From NCBI GenBank assembly GCA_022539475.1, contig VCMS01000120.1, positions 228,043 to 292,042 on the forward strand: a stretch of 64,000 nucleotides of DNA. Direction: 5' to 3'. The position numbers and the translations under genes were made by a program. This DNA comes from Gracilaria domingensis. Lineage: Eukaryota; Rhodophyta; Florideophyceae; Gracilariales; Gracilariaceae. The notes under the pieces were generated by a model. That model was given only the letters and a program-made list of their open reading frames with translations, was not told where the DNA came from and ran no database searches. This document shows positions 41,191-49,984 of this stretch, piece after piece (position 1 is the stretch's first letter; each line of letters starts with the position of its first letter).

Positions 41191-43638
41191 ATGGATATTG
41201 AGGATGAAGGAAAGGTGATAGTCGGGGAAGCGTTGTTGCACGGAATTGGAAGTGTTCTACGCCGCGAGTTGCGCGGTAAGCAATTGGACCCAGGTCTTGT
41301 GGTGGTTCATAATATTCTCATCAGTCGAAGCGGTCAGACGTTCTACCCTTACCGGGCGGAGGGCCTGGATCTTCTACAATATATCCAGGATCTCCGGACG
41401 GCCGCTCCTTGGGATGAGAAAATGATGGAACCGGTGGCAGCCAGCATTTCGGCGTCGAAGCGAGGAACGGTGAGCGCTATGAGTGAGGTGATGACGCCGA
41501 CAAGCCGCACGGAGCCAATTCGAAGTTCATCAACACCGAGAGGTAGCGCATCAGTAGCACCTCCGCGGGCAGGTCCGTCGTCTATTACGAAGCGGTCTAT
41601 GGAGACGAGAGCATCCCCAGCTACGAAGCGGACAGGTCAAACAAAGTCTACCTCCGCTACGAAGCCCACTGCGTCGAAAAGGGCTTCTCCTGCGATGAAT
41701 CAGACCGTCGACACAAGGGGAACTTCTGCGTCGAAACAGACGGTTCAGCAGGGGATGGCTGTGCAAGAGGAGGAAGATGAGATCATGAAAGGTCCCCTTC
41801 CAGACGCGGATGCGCAATCTGCGCAAGGAGCTGGTCCATCTGTACCCCAAACTGCACCAGAAACTGCGGAGCAGCAGGACGATGACGTTGTGATTCTGTC
41901 CGCAAGAATGGCACGTTCAAGTGTTTCTGGCGAGCGGTCTGGAACACAAGGGACACCTACTCGGAGCAAGACGTACAGACGAATTCGTCAGAAGGTACCA
42001 AAGGTGAACCTCAATCAGTACCGGATGGTTGTTGTTACTGTTGACATCACTCTGGTGGACACTCCGCCCAATTTACTCCGTGGAGTAAGTAAACGCCACG
42101 TTGAAGCCCTTGTGAAGAGTATGGAGGAGCGGGGGATATTGCAGTCGATGGGTTCTCCAGTGGTGGCCTTACAAGATGCTACTACGGGAGAGAGGGATAC
42201 TGACAAGGGACGCCTAACGAAGAAGTGCTTCATTGTAGATGGTTTGCATCGTCTGAAAGCTATACAATATTTGGCAGCGACTGGTGCACCGAAGTGGAAG
42301 CGATTAGCCAAGTTTTGGCGTTGCAATCTGCTGATACGAAGAGATGGGAGGCCCATTGGGATGAAGGAATTGTTATGTGTTGCTTCGTACCTCAATGAGT
42401 CGACGAGTACCATGCGAAGGATGATGTTTGCAGACAAGATACACTCTATAGTTAGTGTGGTCGCCATTCTAATTGAAGATGTTGAGGGGGTGACGCCGGC
42501 AGACGTGGATCCTGCAGAAGTGACAGAAGTGTTGAAGGAGAGCCAACTGATTGGGACCGTGCAAGAGCGTCAGTACCTGAGATATGCCAATGTCGCCCTG
42601 CAACTCATGTCTCGTGAGGGAATGCTGGCCCATTTCGAGGATATATGTGAGACTGTGAGTGACATAGGTCTCACACATCTGTCCCATACTCCGCTATATG
42701 TTTTGGATGCCGAGGAGTTTTCCTTCATTCTTGATTGTCTTCAGATGTTTCTATTGAAGGGCAAGTCGACGAAGAAAAAGCAATGGAAAAGCTTTGAGGA
42801 GGTTCGAGGTTTCTTTTATGATAGAGCAGTGTCTCTGTTCCGCGCGGCTAGAGCAGTGAGGAATGAACTGAACGAGGAAGAGTCGATGGAAGTGTTCCTG
42901 AAACGCGAAGTCAGTCTTTCTGCTCCATCGAATGAAGATGACGTTGAAGACCCAGACAACAACGCAGCTGTGTATCAGTTCCTTTTGGGACAAGTTGTGA
43001 ACTTCAACACTTTGCCGCGTGTTCGGAGCAGGACGAACTCAATTAGAACTGCCACGACTTCCGTTCAGAATCGATTGCGGACGATGCTCAAGGTAATTCC
43101 GCCCCCTGCACCAGTGAAGCAGTCCGTGACAAAGAGGAGGACTCCCGCTGCTGCTGCTGCAACATCTGACAGTGAAGAAGGGGAGCCGCGAAGAAGTGCA
43201 CGAGAACGGGCGCAGGTGAGTTATAGGGAAATCGAACACGGCCGAAATCGAGGTGCCATAGAAGTTCTGGATAGCTCTGAAGAAGAACAGCGGGCTCCGC
43301 CGAGGAAGAAACGGAGAAAGACTTTCACACAACAGATGAGATCTACTCTGAACAGCATGACACCGGATGACCTGATGTCTCAACTAAATGAACATGTGCT
43401 GAGAGGAAGGTCGATGAAGGTTCAGTTCGTGGCATTGGGAGAGGGAGCGAATGCAGAGAACGCAGGCAGTTCTGCATTTGTGGATGACGATGAGCTTCTT
43501 TCTGTGACAGTTCCACGGGTTGTCACCGTCGAGAAAGATGCTGCGCCAGACGATCAGCAAGAGACAGGTGGGGGTCATTTGATGACGAGTTACCTACAGC
43601 TCTTCCGGAATCTGAGGAGCACGGACTTGTTCAGGTGA
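41191..43638 (+). CDS. ParB-like protein, 815 aa
   Basis: The ATG at 41191 is used. A basic leader frame at 41093 (MKPTRVRKRTQSVTPRTRRS) is one frame off and may be the true N-terminus if a base is missing. After an N-terminal segment and a Thr/Ser/Lys-rich linker (about residues 90-270), a ParB/Srx-like domain spans about 275-420. Its landmarks are VTVDITLVDTPPNLLRGVSKRHVEALVKSMEERG and, near residue 350, FIVDGLHRLKAIQYLA, matching the D-G-x-H-R-x-x-A motif. In bacteria and phages such domains bind or cut DNA or hydrolyse CTP. A eukaryotic copy is unusual. The C-terminal part has basic and acidic runs suggesting nuclear localisation. It diverges from the MTase-SET block across the palindrome. 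Confidence 0.75.
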   Translation: MDIEDEGKVIVGEALLHGIGSVLRRELRGKQLDPGLVVVHNILISRSGQTFYPYRAEGLDLLQYIQDLRTAAPWDEKMMEPVAASISASKRGTVSAMSEVMTPTSRTEPIRSSSTPRGSASVAPPRAGPSSITKRSMETRASPATKRTGQTKSTSATKPTASKRASPAMNQTVDTRGTSASKQTVQQGMAVQEEEDEIMKGPLPDADAQSAQGAGPSVPQTAPETAEQQDDDVVILSARMARSSVSGERSGTQGTPTRSKTYRRIRQKVPKVNLNQYRMVVVTVDITLVDTPPNLLRGVSKRHVEALVKSMEERGILQSMGSPVVALQDATTGERDTDKGRLTKKCFIVDGLHRLKAIQYLAATGAPKWKRLAKFWRCNLLIRRDGRPIGMKELLCVASYLNESTSTMRRMMFADKIHSIVSVVAILIEDVEGVTPADVDPAEVTEVLKESQLIGTVQERQYLRYANVALQLMSREGMLAHFEDICETVSDIGLTHLSHTPLYVLDAEEFSFILDCLQMFLLKGKSTKKKQWKSFEEVRGFFYDRAVSLFRAARAVRNELNEEESMEVFLKREVSLSAPSNEDDVEDPDNNAAVYQFLLGQVVNFNTLPRVRSRTNSIRTATTSVQNRLRTMLKVIPPPAPVKQSVTKRRTPAAAAATSDSEEGEPRRSARERAQVSYREIEHGRNRGAIEVLDSSEEEQRAPPRKKRRKTFTQQMRSTLNSMTPDDLMSQLNEHVLRGRSMKVQFVALGEGANAENAGSSAFVDDDELLSVTVPRVVTVEKDAAPDDQQETGGGHLMTSYLQLFRNLRSTDLFR

Positions 43639-43956
43639 CCCATATGATGGCCCACCGAACCCATCATGGTGCGGGTATGCCAGGCTGAGACCGCAGGAAT
43701 GGAAAGGGAAGAACGTAATTGAGCACAAGGACCCCTGGCTCAGAGTCATTCACTTGCCGAAGGACATAGGTCGGAGCTGCTAAGTGTCTCGAATCTCAGA
43801 GATGTACACCATCTTGTCTTTTGACACGCTGCAAGGGCTGAACATCGCCTACGGGCGGAGACATTTGGTATGCAGTATCCTCGTACTCGACCGACAGGTA
43901 TGGATGATGAAGAGGTGCTGTGGGTTGCTGCGAAGTAGCATGACGAATTTGGGCAA
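43639..43956 (+). other. Coding-like linker between ParB and the oxygenase
   Basis: In shifted frames the plus strand reads DPYDGPPNPSWCGYARLRP and EHKDPWLRVIHLPKDIG directly after the ParB stop. FGMQYPRTRPTGMDDEEVLW with a TAG then leads in frame into the oxygenase frame. This suggests that the two domains were once one reading frame. Confidence 0.45.
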
Positions 43957-44903
43957 ATGTTCTTCGCCCGAATGCAAGCTGAGCTAAGGCAGAATGGATA
44001 TTGCGTGCTTGATGGCTTTGCGACGGATAATGGTGTCCCTAAATGGGAGGAGTTGGAAGAAGTTCGGGAGTTCGGAGATGTGTCGGGGAAGTTGGTGGAC
44101 TTCTTCGAGAATGAGTATGGAGCGATGCCGGATATACGGAAAGGAGAGGAACAGAAGTCGTTTGTTCAAATAATCAACGATGATGAAGGATGGAAAGACG
44201 ATAGCGATGGACCATTTAAGGGGAGAGTGATGTCGACACGTTGGGGTACGGTGGAGAAGCCGGAGGATAATGAGGAGCTCAGGTGGGTTGTAAGGTCGCG
44301 TGCTTTACTTGATGTTCGAATGGGTACAATTGCTGCGGCTTTGGGACTATGGACAATGAAAGGGAAGCTGTGAAGATGTACACTCCGAAAACTGGTGGTC
44401 GATTTCTGGGGACGACGAGAAAGTGCAAGCGCCAGACGCTGCACACCGACTTCAGTGGTCTGGTTACGAAGGAAACAATGAATACTAGCAACCCCGGATA
44501 CTTTGTAATGGCCTCTGGGAAAGAGGGCTTTCCTCTCTGGGTGAGCGCTGGAAGCCATCAACTGGTGGGGATGAACAACCAACAGTTGCGAGTGATGTCG
44601 GAGGTGTATCCAGCGAAGAAGATAATCATCCCACCGTACTCTGTATTCGTGGGCCGTGGTGATGTGACACATGCTGGAGCAAGTGGGAAGGACAAGGTGG
44701 ATAGGCCCGAGTCTATGGATTTGCTGGTTAGATACCACATGTACATGGTACCAGAGGGCTACGCACTACCTGATGCTGTTCATCGGGTGCGGGATTTCCG
44801 ACCCACGTTTGTCAATGGTGACGAGGAGGAGGAGGCGGAGGATGAACTGTTGTCCGATAAGGAGGGTGGGCGGTTGACATGGACGAAGACCAAGTGGTCG
44901 TGA
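43957..44903 (+). pseudogene. 2-oxoglutarate/Fe(II) dioxygenase-like domain, one frameshift
   Basis: The first frame (43957-44373) contains RQNGYCVLDGF, the usual entry strand of 2OG oxygenases. The second frame (44349-44903, one base shifted) contains the metal-ligand pair in QTLHTDFSG (H-x-D), FPLWVSAGSHQ, IIIPPYSVFVGRGDVTHAGA (distal His) and LLVRYHMYM (candidate 2OG-binding Arg). An acidic tail follows. The fold family includes DNA and protein hydroxylases such as TET/JBP and AlkB. Which subfamily this is cannot be told by eye. Its position after ParB and opposite a DNA methyltransferase suggests a nucleic acid or chromatin substrate (inference). The frame change at about 44350-44370 could be a sequencing error. 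Confidence 0.65.
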
Positions 44904-45318
44904 AGATTGGTGTGGAAGCGGACGCCGGTAGAACCGAAGTGCTCGAGAGTAGTAGTGATGACGATTTGCCAATAATGAGGCTGCGAGCGCCTCGAAGTGG
45001 ATGAGAATGAGATGATTAGTAAATTATGTGTGTCTTGCCAGAATTAAGAGTAGTATACTATTACAAGGCTATACATATGAACATAGAAAAGGTGCGGCAG
45101 GCTGGTAATGAACAAATGTGAAACGTCTTTGGTCCAGTTGCGTCTAATTGCAACATGCGAAATGCTCGGTATCGTTAACATCATTGGTGGCACCAGTCAA
45201 TTCGCAATTGAACATGTAGCGTCCTAACATTTCTGAAACTGCACTTAAGGTTGCTTTTAAGAGAAGTGTGAAACTGAGAAGTCTATACAGTTCCTGTCTA
45301 TGCGGTACTTGTGGCAGT
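44904..45318. other. Intergenic spacer
   Basis: No gene is supported. It lies between the oxygenase block and the first HAD gene. An AT-rich stretch is at 45010-45090. No transposon terminus matching the 28938 end was found here. Confidence 0.5.
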
Positions 45319-46179
45319 ATGGTGACTGTATCAGGAAAAATGGCAGAGGAACAGAGAGACTTGGCGGAAATTTCACCAAATACCTTGTCTAAGTTCATAT
45401 ATGCCAATGGTTACGGTATATTAAGTTCCGTTGATGGAACGTTGAGAAGAGAAGGAGAGTCAATTCCAGAAGAAGTTGTGAAGTGTATGAAGTTCATTGA
45501 CGAACGTGTTGGTTTCGGACTTGTCACAGGGGGTGATGTGGGCGACGTGGAGGGGAAAATGGAAGGACTCGGAGACTATAAGTTTGGTGTCTCGGCGAAT
45601 CATGGAGCTTTCCTGCGTTTCTCTGACGAAAGGGAAATTAAGGGTGCATTCAATGATCACACTCTTGACCACACTGTTGACGGACTACTGTTCCTGGCAA
45701 GGGATTTGAATAGGAGGCATGGTATTGTGAATGATGATGACAAGGGGTTCGTGGAGACCAGAAGTGATAGTGGCCTTCCCAATTTCGTGTACAACAAACT
45801 GTGGCAGTGGAAAGAAGAAGTGGATTCTGCTATTGGGGACCTTTTGCAGAAGATGGATGCGTTTGTTATCTATCCCGGCGATAAAAGTTGCGAAATTGTG
45901 GACAAGCGATACACAAAAGGAAGCGGAGGAGAAAATCTTGTGGATAATGAACCGAGATTTATTGATACGGATGACGTCGTGACGTTCGCAAGTGCTTTGA
46001 GCGACGGGCCTTTGCATGAGGTAGGCGTGTACGGCGTTCACGTCAAAGAAGATTGTATCCCGCGTGGAGTACACAACCTGTTCGAAAGCGTGGAGGATGT
46101 ACATTCGACAATTATGTTGGTGGCTCTGTTGTACGGCTACGAGGAAAAGCAGCACGATAAAAACCACCAAGATTCATAA
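45319..46179 (+). CDS. HAD phosphatase-like protein with lost nucleophile (T6P-phosphatase-like paralogue)
   Basis: The ATG at 45319 gives 286 residues. The frame extends upstream to a GTG at 45268. The HAD motif I is SVDGT at residues 37-41, where catalytic members have D-x-D-G-T, so the nucleophilic Asp is replaced by Ser. Motif II region TGGDVGDVE replaces TGRD. FASALSDGPLHEVG corresponds to motif IV with its Asp kept. DKSCEIVDKRYTKGSGGEN matches the substrate-cap region of trehalose-6-phosphate phosphatases. It is tail-to-tail with a paralogue that keeps the catalytic residues (46232-47104). I infer a pseudoenzyme or a decaying duplicate. Confidence 0.72.
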   Translation: MVTVSGKMAEEQRDLAEISPNTLSKFIYANGYGILSSVDGTLRREGESIPEEVVKCMKFIDERVGFGLVTGGDVGDVEGKMEGLGDYKFGVSANHGAFLRFSDEREIKGAFNDHTLDHTVDGLLFLARDLNRRHGIVNDDDKGFVETRSDSGLPNFVYNKLWQWKEEVDSAIGDLLQKMDAFVIYPGDKSCEIVDKRYTKGSGGENLVDNEPRFIDTDDVVTFASALSDGPLHEVGVYGVHVKEDCIPRGVHNLFESVEDVHSTIMLVALLYGYEEKQHDKNHQDS

Positions 46180-46231
46180 AAGGGTATTGAGATATACACG
46201 ACACTTTTATTACTGAGATCTCATATCATAG

Positions 46232-47104
46232 CTAAGTATTAAAGGCATCGTAGCACTTGAAACAAATTCCAAGAGCATTTCTAAACCTTTGACAATTGCA
46301 TTTTCTGTACCCGTACAGTTCTGCCACCCTTCTGATGGTCTCATGCACGTCCTCCACGCCATCAACAAGATATGTTACCGCTGCTGGATGGTCTTCTCCC
46401 TTCACATGAACTGCCAGGGTTGCCATTTCATATAGAGGGCCATCATTGGAAGCATTCCCGAAAGCAACGATTAAATGTGTGTCGAACTGGGGGTCGTTTT
46501 CAACCAAGGCTAGCGCCCCACTATTTTTCGTGAAACGAATGTCCCCTATGTCACAGTTTTTATCTTGAGGGTACGCAACCAGGTTCGGAAAGGATGTCAA
46601 CACTTTTGAAATACCGGAGTTAACTTCTGTTTTCCACTTCGACAGTCCATTGTACGTGACGTTAGGGAGTCCACTGTCTTTTCTAGTGCTCACCACTGCT
46701 TGTTGACGCTCTTCGTGAAGTCCGTGCGATTCATTTAAGGAGAGTGCAAGTCTCTCAAGTTCGGCTGCACATCTTTCGTAACCTTCCCTGTCAAGGTCCT
46801 GATCAATTTCGGTACCATTGGATAATCTCACCCGTGCGCCTTGGTTTCCAGAGATGCCAAAAGTGTAGCCACCCAGGTGCTCCATGAAACTCTCGGCATC
46901 CTCTATATCTCGCCCAGTAGCAATTCCGAAACCAACGCGTGCGTTGATGTACTTCATGCATTTGACTGTTTCGGCAGGAATGTTCTCCCCAGCTCTTTTC
47001 AGAGTACCGTCAACATCACTAATCACGGCGAAGCCATTTTCGAATATTTCGTTAGCCAGCTGCTGAGGAGTTACTTCTTGGGCTCTAACTTCCGAGTTAT
47101 ACAT
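46232..47104 (-). CDS. HAD phosphatase, trehalose-6-phosphate phosphatase-like
   Basis: The start is taken at the ATG at 47104 (MYNSEVRAQE). The frame continues upstream to a GTG. The product is 290 residues. Motif I DVDGT at residues 30-34 carries both aspartates, motif II is IATGRD, and motif IV lies in FGNASNDGPLYEMA. FGISGNQGARV and DKNCDIGDIRFTKNSG are cap and substrate-binding landmarks resembling trehalose-6-phosphate phosphatases. These remove phosphate from trehalose-6-P. Red algae make related glycosides, so the real substrate may differ. The length fits a single-domain T6PP. Its paralogue lies 52 bases away in the opposite sense. Confidence 0.75.
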   Translation of the reverse strand: MYNSEVRAQEVTPQQLANEIFENGFAVISDVDGTLKRAGENIPAETVKCMKYINARVGFGIATGRDIEDAESFMEHLGGYTFGISGNQGARVRLSNGTEIDQDLDREGYERCAAELERLALSLNESHGLHEERQQAVVSTRKDSGLPNVTYNGLSKWKTEVNSGISKVLTSFPNLVAYPQDKNCDIGDIRFTKNSGALALVENDPQFDTHLIVAFGNASNDGPLYEMATLAVHVKGEDHPAAVTYLVDGVEDVHETIRRVAELYGYRKCNCQRFRNALGICFKCYDAFNT

Positions 47105-47730
47105 GTTTTGAAAGCTTTCGAAAGGGTTCGTTTTGCAAATGGGTGTGGGTATACGAATGAGAAGGATGTGATTGATGTTCACAAGGTGTTTCGTAGTATA
47201 AAAAGAGTCTAAGAACGACCATATACGGGTATTGTAGTACTGTTTTAAAACGTTACTAGGAGGAGAAGTTTTTGCATCGATTTGAAGTAAAGAAAGGATG
47301 ATTTAGTCATAAATTATATGTACGGGTTCAAGTGGGTAAAGAAAACTGTAAATATCTTTAACATGAGCTTAGAAATCAAGAAGAGTAAAACAACCTCCAT
47401 TATGGGTTGAAACCCATAAAAGGTTTACCTTACTTTATACGGGTGCCCCAAGTAATGCAAACGCTTAGTTCTTCAGAAATATCACAATTTTGTACTTGTT
47501 TTGTTAGTAGTATCGTGCACTTTAATGATATGGAATGACCATTTTCTATCTAGCAAAATCTTAGCGAAGTATTAGTGATAACGGATGTAGGATTTAAAGG
47601 GGCATATTTGAACCACAGAAGGACGAACAATATAAGTAATGTAATAGGAACAGGTCATTTCGATAAAGTAACTTTTATGTTTAACTATCTCTAAAAGGTT
47701 TACAACACCGAAAAGTCATGTGTTCTAACC
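47105..47730. other. AT-rich intergenic region
   Basis: No reading frame of interest. It contains the upstream region of the HAD gene and the 3' side of the ketopantoate-reductase-like gene. A short inverted pair GGGTTGAAACCC is seen near 47405. Confidence 0.5.
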
Positions 47731-48633
47731 TCAAAGCTGGGGGAATGGGGAGGGGGATAACTTTTCCTTAACAACGTTGACGTAGTTTGTATGAAAAGGA
47801 GCGGGGTCACCGCCTGCAATGTTTCTTTCTTGGCGGGAAAAGTCGTAGAAGTACGCGTTCCTAAACTGAAAGTCGGAGAAAGAAGTAGGGAAGCCAACGA
47901 GAGTTTTCTCATATGCAAGAAGTCGCCCAACGGTCTCTTCCAGGTTGAAAGTAGTAGCTGTCTTAAGCGAAACTATCTTCAACAGCTCTTTCATTATTGT
48001 GAGCACAACCGTACTGCACTCCGTAGCGACTACGTCCATAGGAATGAGACCTCTTGAGGCCCCGACGATGTTGAACGCTGATAGCCACACGAGCTTCTCA
48101 TAATAGCTTACGAGAAATGTGTCTTCGTCGACAACCCCGCAAGTGAGACCCATAGACCTAAACCTGTCTGCAACGTTGGAGGCCCACTTTCCTGTTGCGA
48201 CAGTGAGACCATCCGGACTTTGAGGAGTGACACCATCCTGCGGAGCTGCGTTTCTTGAGGGGACACCAACGTATAGGACAACTTTTGAACATTTGTCCAC
48301 ACCGAGCTTCGAAACCAATGGTATGATGTCTCCATTCTGGAAGAAAAAGAGATTCTCTCTGAGCGAATAAGGGCAAGCCTGAATTACGGTCTCCAGGGTG
48401 TTCGTTCTTCCACAAACTAGTATCGGTGCATCAGAAAGATGAGAGGTAGCAGCCATGCTGCAGAATTCGTGTGCGGAAATGACCGTATCTTCTTCGTTCG
48501 CCATCATGGTACCTATACGCCCCCTTCCAACAATAACGGCCCGAGTCCTTCGGGCGGGAGATGAGACCTGAGGGACGTCGGAGTATCTGGGACTCGGAGG
48601 CGGAGTGGGAGGCATGTCGGACTGGGAGTTCAT
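47731..48633 (-). CDS. Ketopantoate reductase-like (PanE/ApbA family)
   Basis: The ATG at 48633 (MNSQSDMPP) gives 300 residues. The frame is open further upstream without a better start. A Pro-rich N-terminus is followed by a Rossmann strand-loop AVIVGRGRIG at 32-41. The usual GAGAIG reads GRGRIG. A QNG motif lies at 99-101 and the C-terminal helix block EKLVWLSAFN at 179-188, whose Lys180 matches the catalytic Lys of PanE. The family reduces 2-dehydropantoate with NADPH in pantothenate synthesis, but many distant members act on other substrates. The unusual dinucleotide loop makes the substrate uncertain. Confidence 0.65.
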   Translation of the reverse strand: MNSQSDMPPTPPPSPRYSDVPQVSSPARRTRAVIVGRGRIGTMMANEEDTVISAHEFCSMAATSHLSDAPILVCGRTNTLETVIQACPYSLRENLFFFQNGDIIPLVSKLGVDKCSKVVLYVGVPSRNAAPQDGVTPQSPDGLTVATGKWASNVADRFRSMGLTCGVVDEDTFLVSYYEKLVWLSAFNIVGASRGLIPMDVVATECSTVVLTIMKELLKIVSLKTATTFNLEETVGRLLAYEKTLVGFPTSFSDFQFRNAYFYDFSRQERNIAGGDPAPFHTNYVNVVKEKLSPSPFPQL

Positions 48634-49030
48634 TGCAAGTGTTCGATTGTTTTTGTGTGACGATAAAAAGGGAAGATGGGGCGGAGAACTGCTGGGGTAA
48701 AGAGTGATACGTAAGTACAAACGGTTGGGAAGCGCAGAACGGGAACATGGTTCACTTTGTGAAAGTGAGCGAAATGTATGATATGTGATTGTACTGAATG
48801 AATGATAGGGCTTGTATGAGACGACAAGCCACAAAGTGTGATGATGTTTTATGAAAGGTAGGTGGAACAGTAGAAAGTGTGCAATGAATGAAACTGATTT
48901 CGAACCTGAGTTGTAAAGTAGTTGTAAAGTACGAGTTACGGGGAGCTTGAATACAGGATGAAAGGAGCCATTTTGGCTTCATAAATGAGGTGAACGGGTT
49001 TTATAGCTTCAATCGGATTGCCATAATTAA

Positions 49031-49351
49031 AAGGATGGAGTTGGATTGCGCCCGAATACGTCTATAAAGGTCGTAGAAGCACTTATGAAGGAAGGAGTTG
49101 TAGACATGTTATTGTTGATGACGGTGGAGCCAGGGTTTGGAGGACAGGCGTTTATGGAGGGTGTTCTTGATAAGGTGCGACATGCAAGGGAGTTGTACCC
49201 AAGAATAGGGATACAGGTGGATGGAGGTATTGGACTGAGTACTGTGAAAGCAGTAGTGAAGGCCGGTGCAAACATTTCAGTTGCAGGATCTGCCATCTTT
49301 GGCTCGAGTAACCCAGCTCATGTCATAGCTGGTTTTCGAAAGGTTGGTTAG
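49031..49351 (+). pseudogene. C-terminal half of ribulose-phosphate 3-epimerase
   Basis: The frame begins after a stop at 49028 and reads KDGVGLRPNTS, then VDMLLLMTVEPGFGGQAFM with the phosphate-binding MTVEPGFGGQ motif. IQVDGGIG (the catalytic Asp strand) and ISVAGSAIFGSSNPAHVI follow. These are diagnostic for ribulose-5-P 3-epimerase, a TIM-barrel enzyme of the Calvin and pentose-phosphate pathways. About 120 N-terminal residues are missing and no upstream exon was seen in the 200 bases to the previous gene. It is therefore a truncated copy, or a terminal exon with distant 5' exons. No ATG is available at its start. Confidence 0.75.
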
Positions 49352-49410
49352 AGATAGTAGCATAAATTTATTGTTTATTACATTGTTACCTTTACGTGTT
49401 ATCACAACTA

Positions 49411-49760
49411 AATTCTCCGTCTCCATTGGAGATGTATTTCTCTTGTATGACAACCGGGAAAGGATGTGAGAGAACATAAATATATCCCCAGTGGACGCTG
49501 AGAGGGAGGATGAACTACTCTACGTGCTATCATTGTTACCCATCCGGTGTCGAGTGGTGACATATTCTTTTTTTGTCACAACCCACAAAGGATGTGACGG
49601 AAGAAGAACATGACCCCAGTCGAGACAGAGGGTGAGCAACTCTAAGTACAATCACTAGTCCCTAGCTTGCCTCCACTGGCAATATCTTCCTGTTTTGCTA
49701 TAACCATCGAGTGGGGTTATGGCCGAAGAGAAAAATATCGCCGGTCGAGGCGAGGTGGGT
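49411..49760. repeat. Three tandem imperfect foldback units
   Basis: Units at about 49413-49508, 49544-49632 and 49666-49755. In each, the left arm (for example CTCCACTGGCAATATCTTCC, then TTTTGCTATAACC) is matched by a complementary right arm (GGTTATGGCCGAAGAG and AAAATATCGCCGGTCGAGG) around a short loop. The three units resemble each other: CATTGGAGATGTATTTC, GTGGTGACATATTCTT and CACTGGCAATATCTTCC are equivalent arms. Arms are roughly 40-45 bases with scattered mismatches. No protein is encoded. They follow directly after the epimerase stop codon. Confidence 0.8.
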
Positions 49761-49984
49761 GGGGACTATGTGAAGAGGGGACAGAGAGATGGCGCTTAAA
49801 TAGTGGAAGGTGCGGAGGTGTACAGTGGATGTTTTGGCGGGAAATGGGATGAGAGAAACAGGGACAATCATGGTGCTGGATATAGCCCGTCTGGTTGGAC
49901 AGTGGGGGTGGACAGCACAGTTTAGCTCGATTGCACTGTATCGCAGCGGAAACTTCGATCCAACTACTACTTCTTTTTCTGAAG

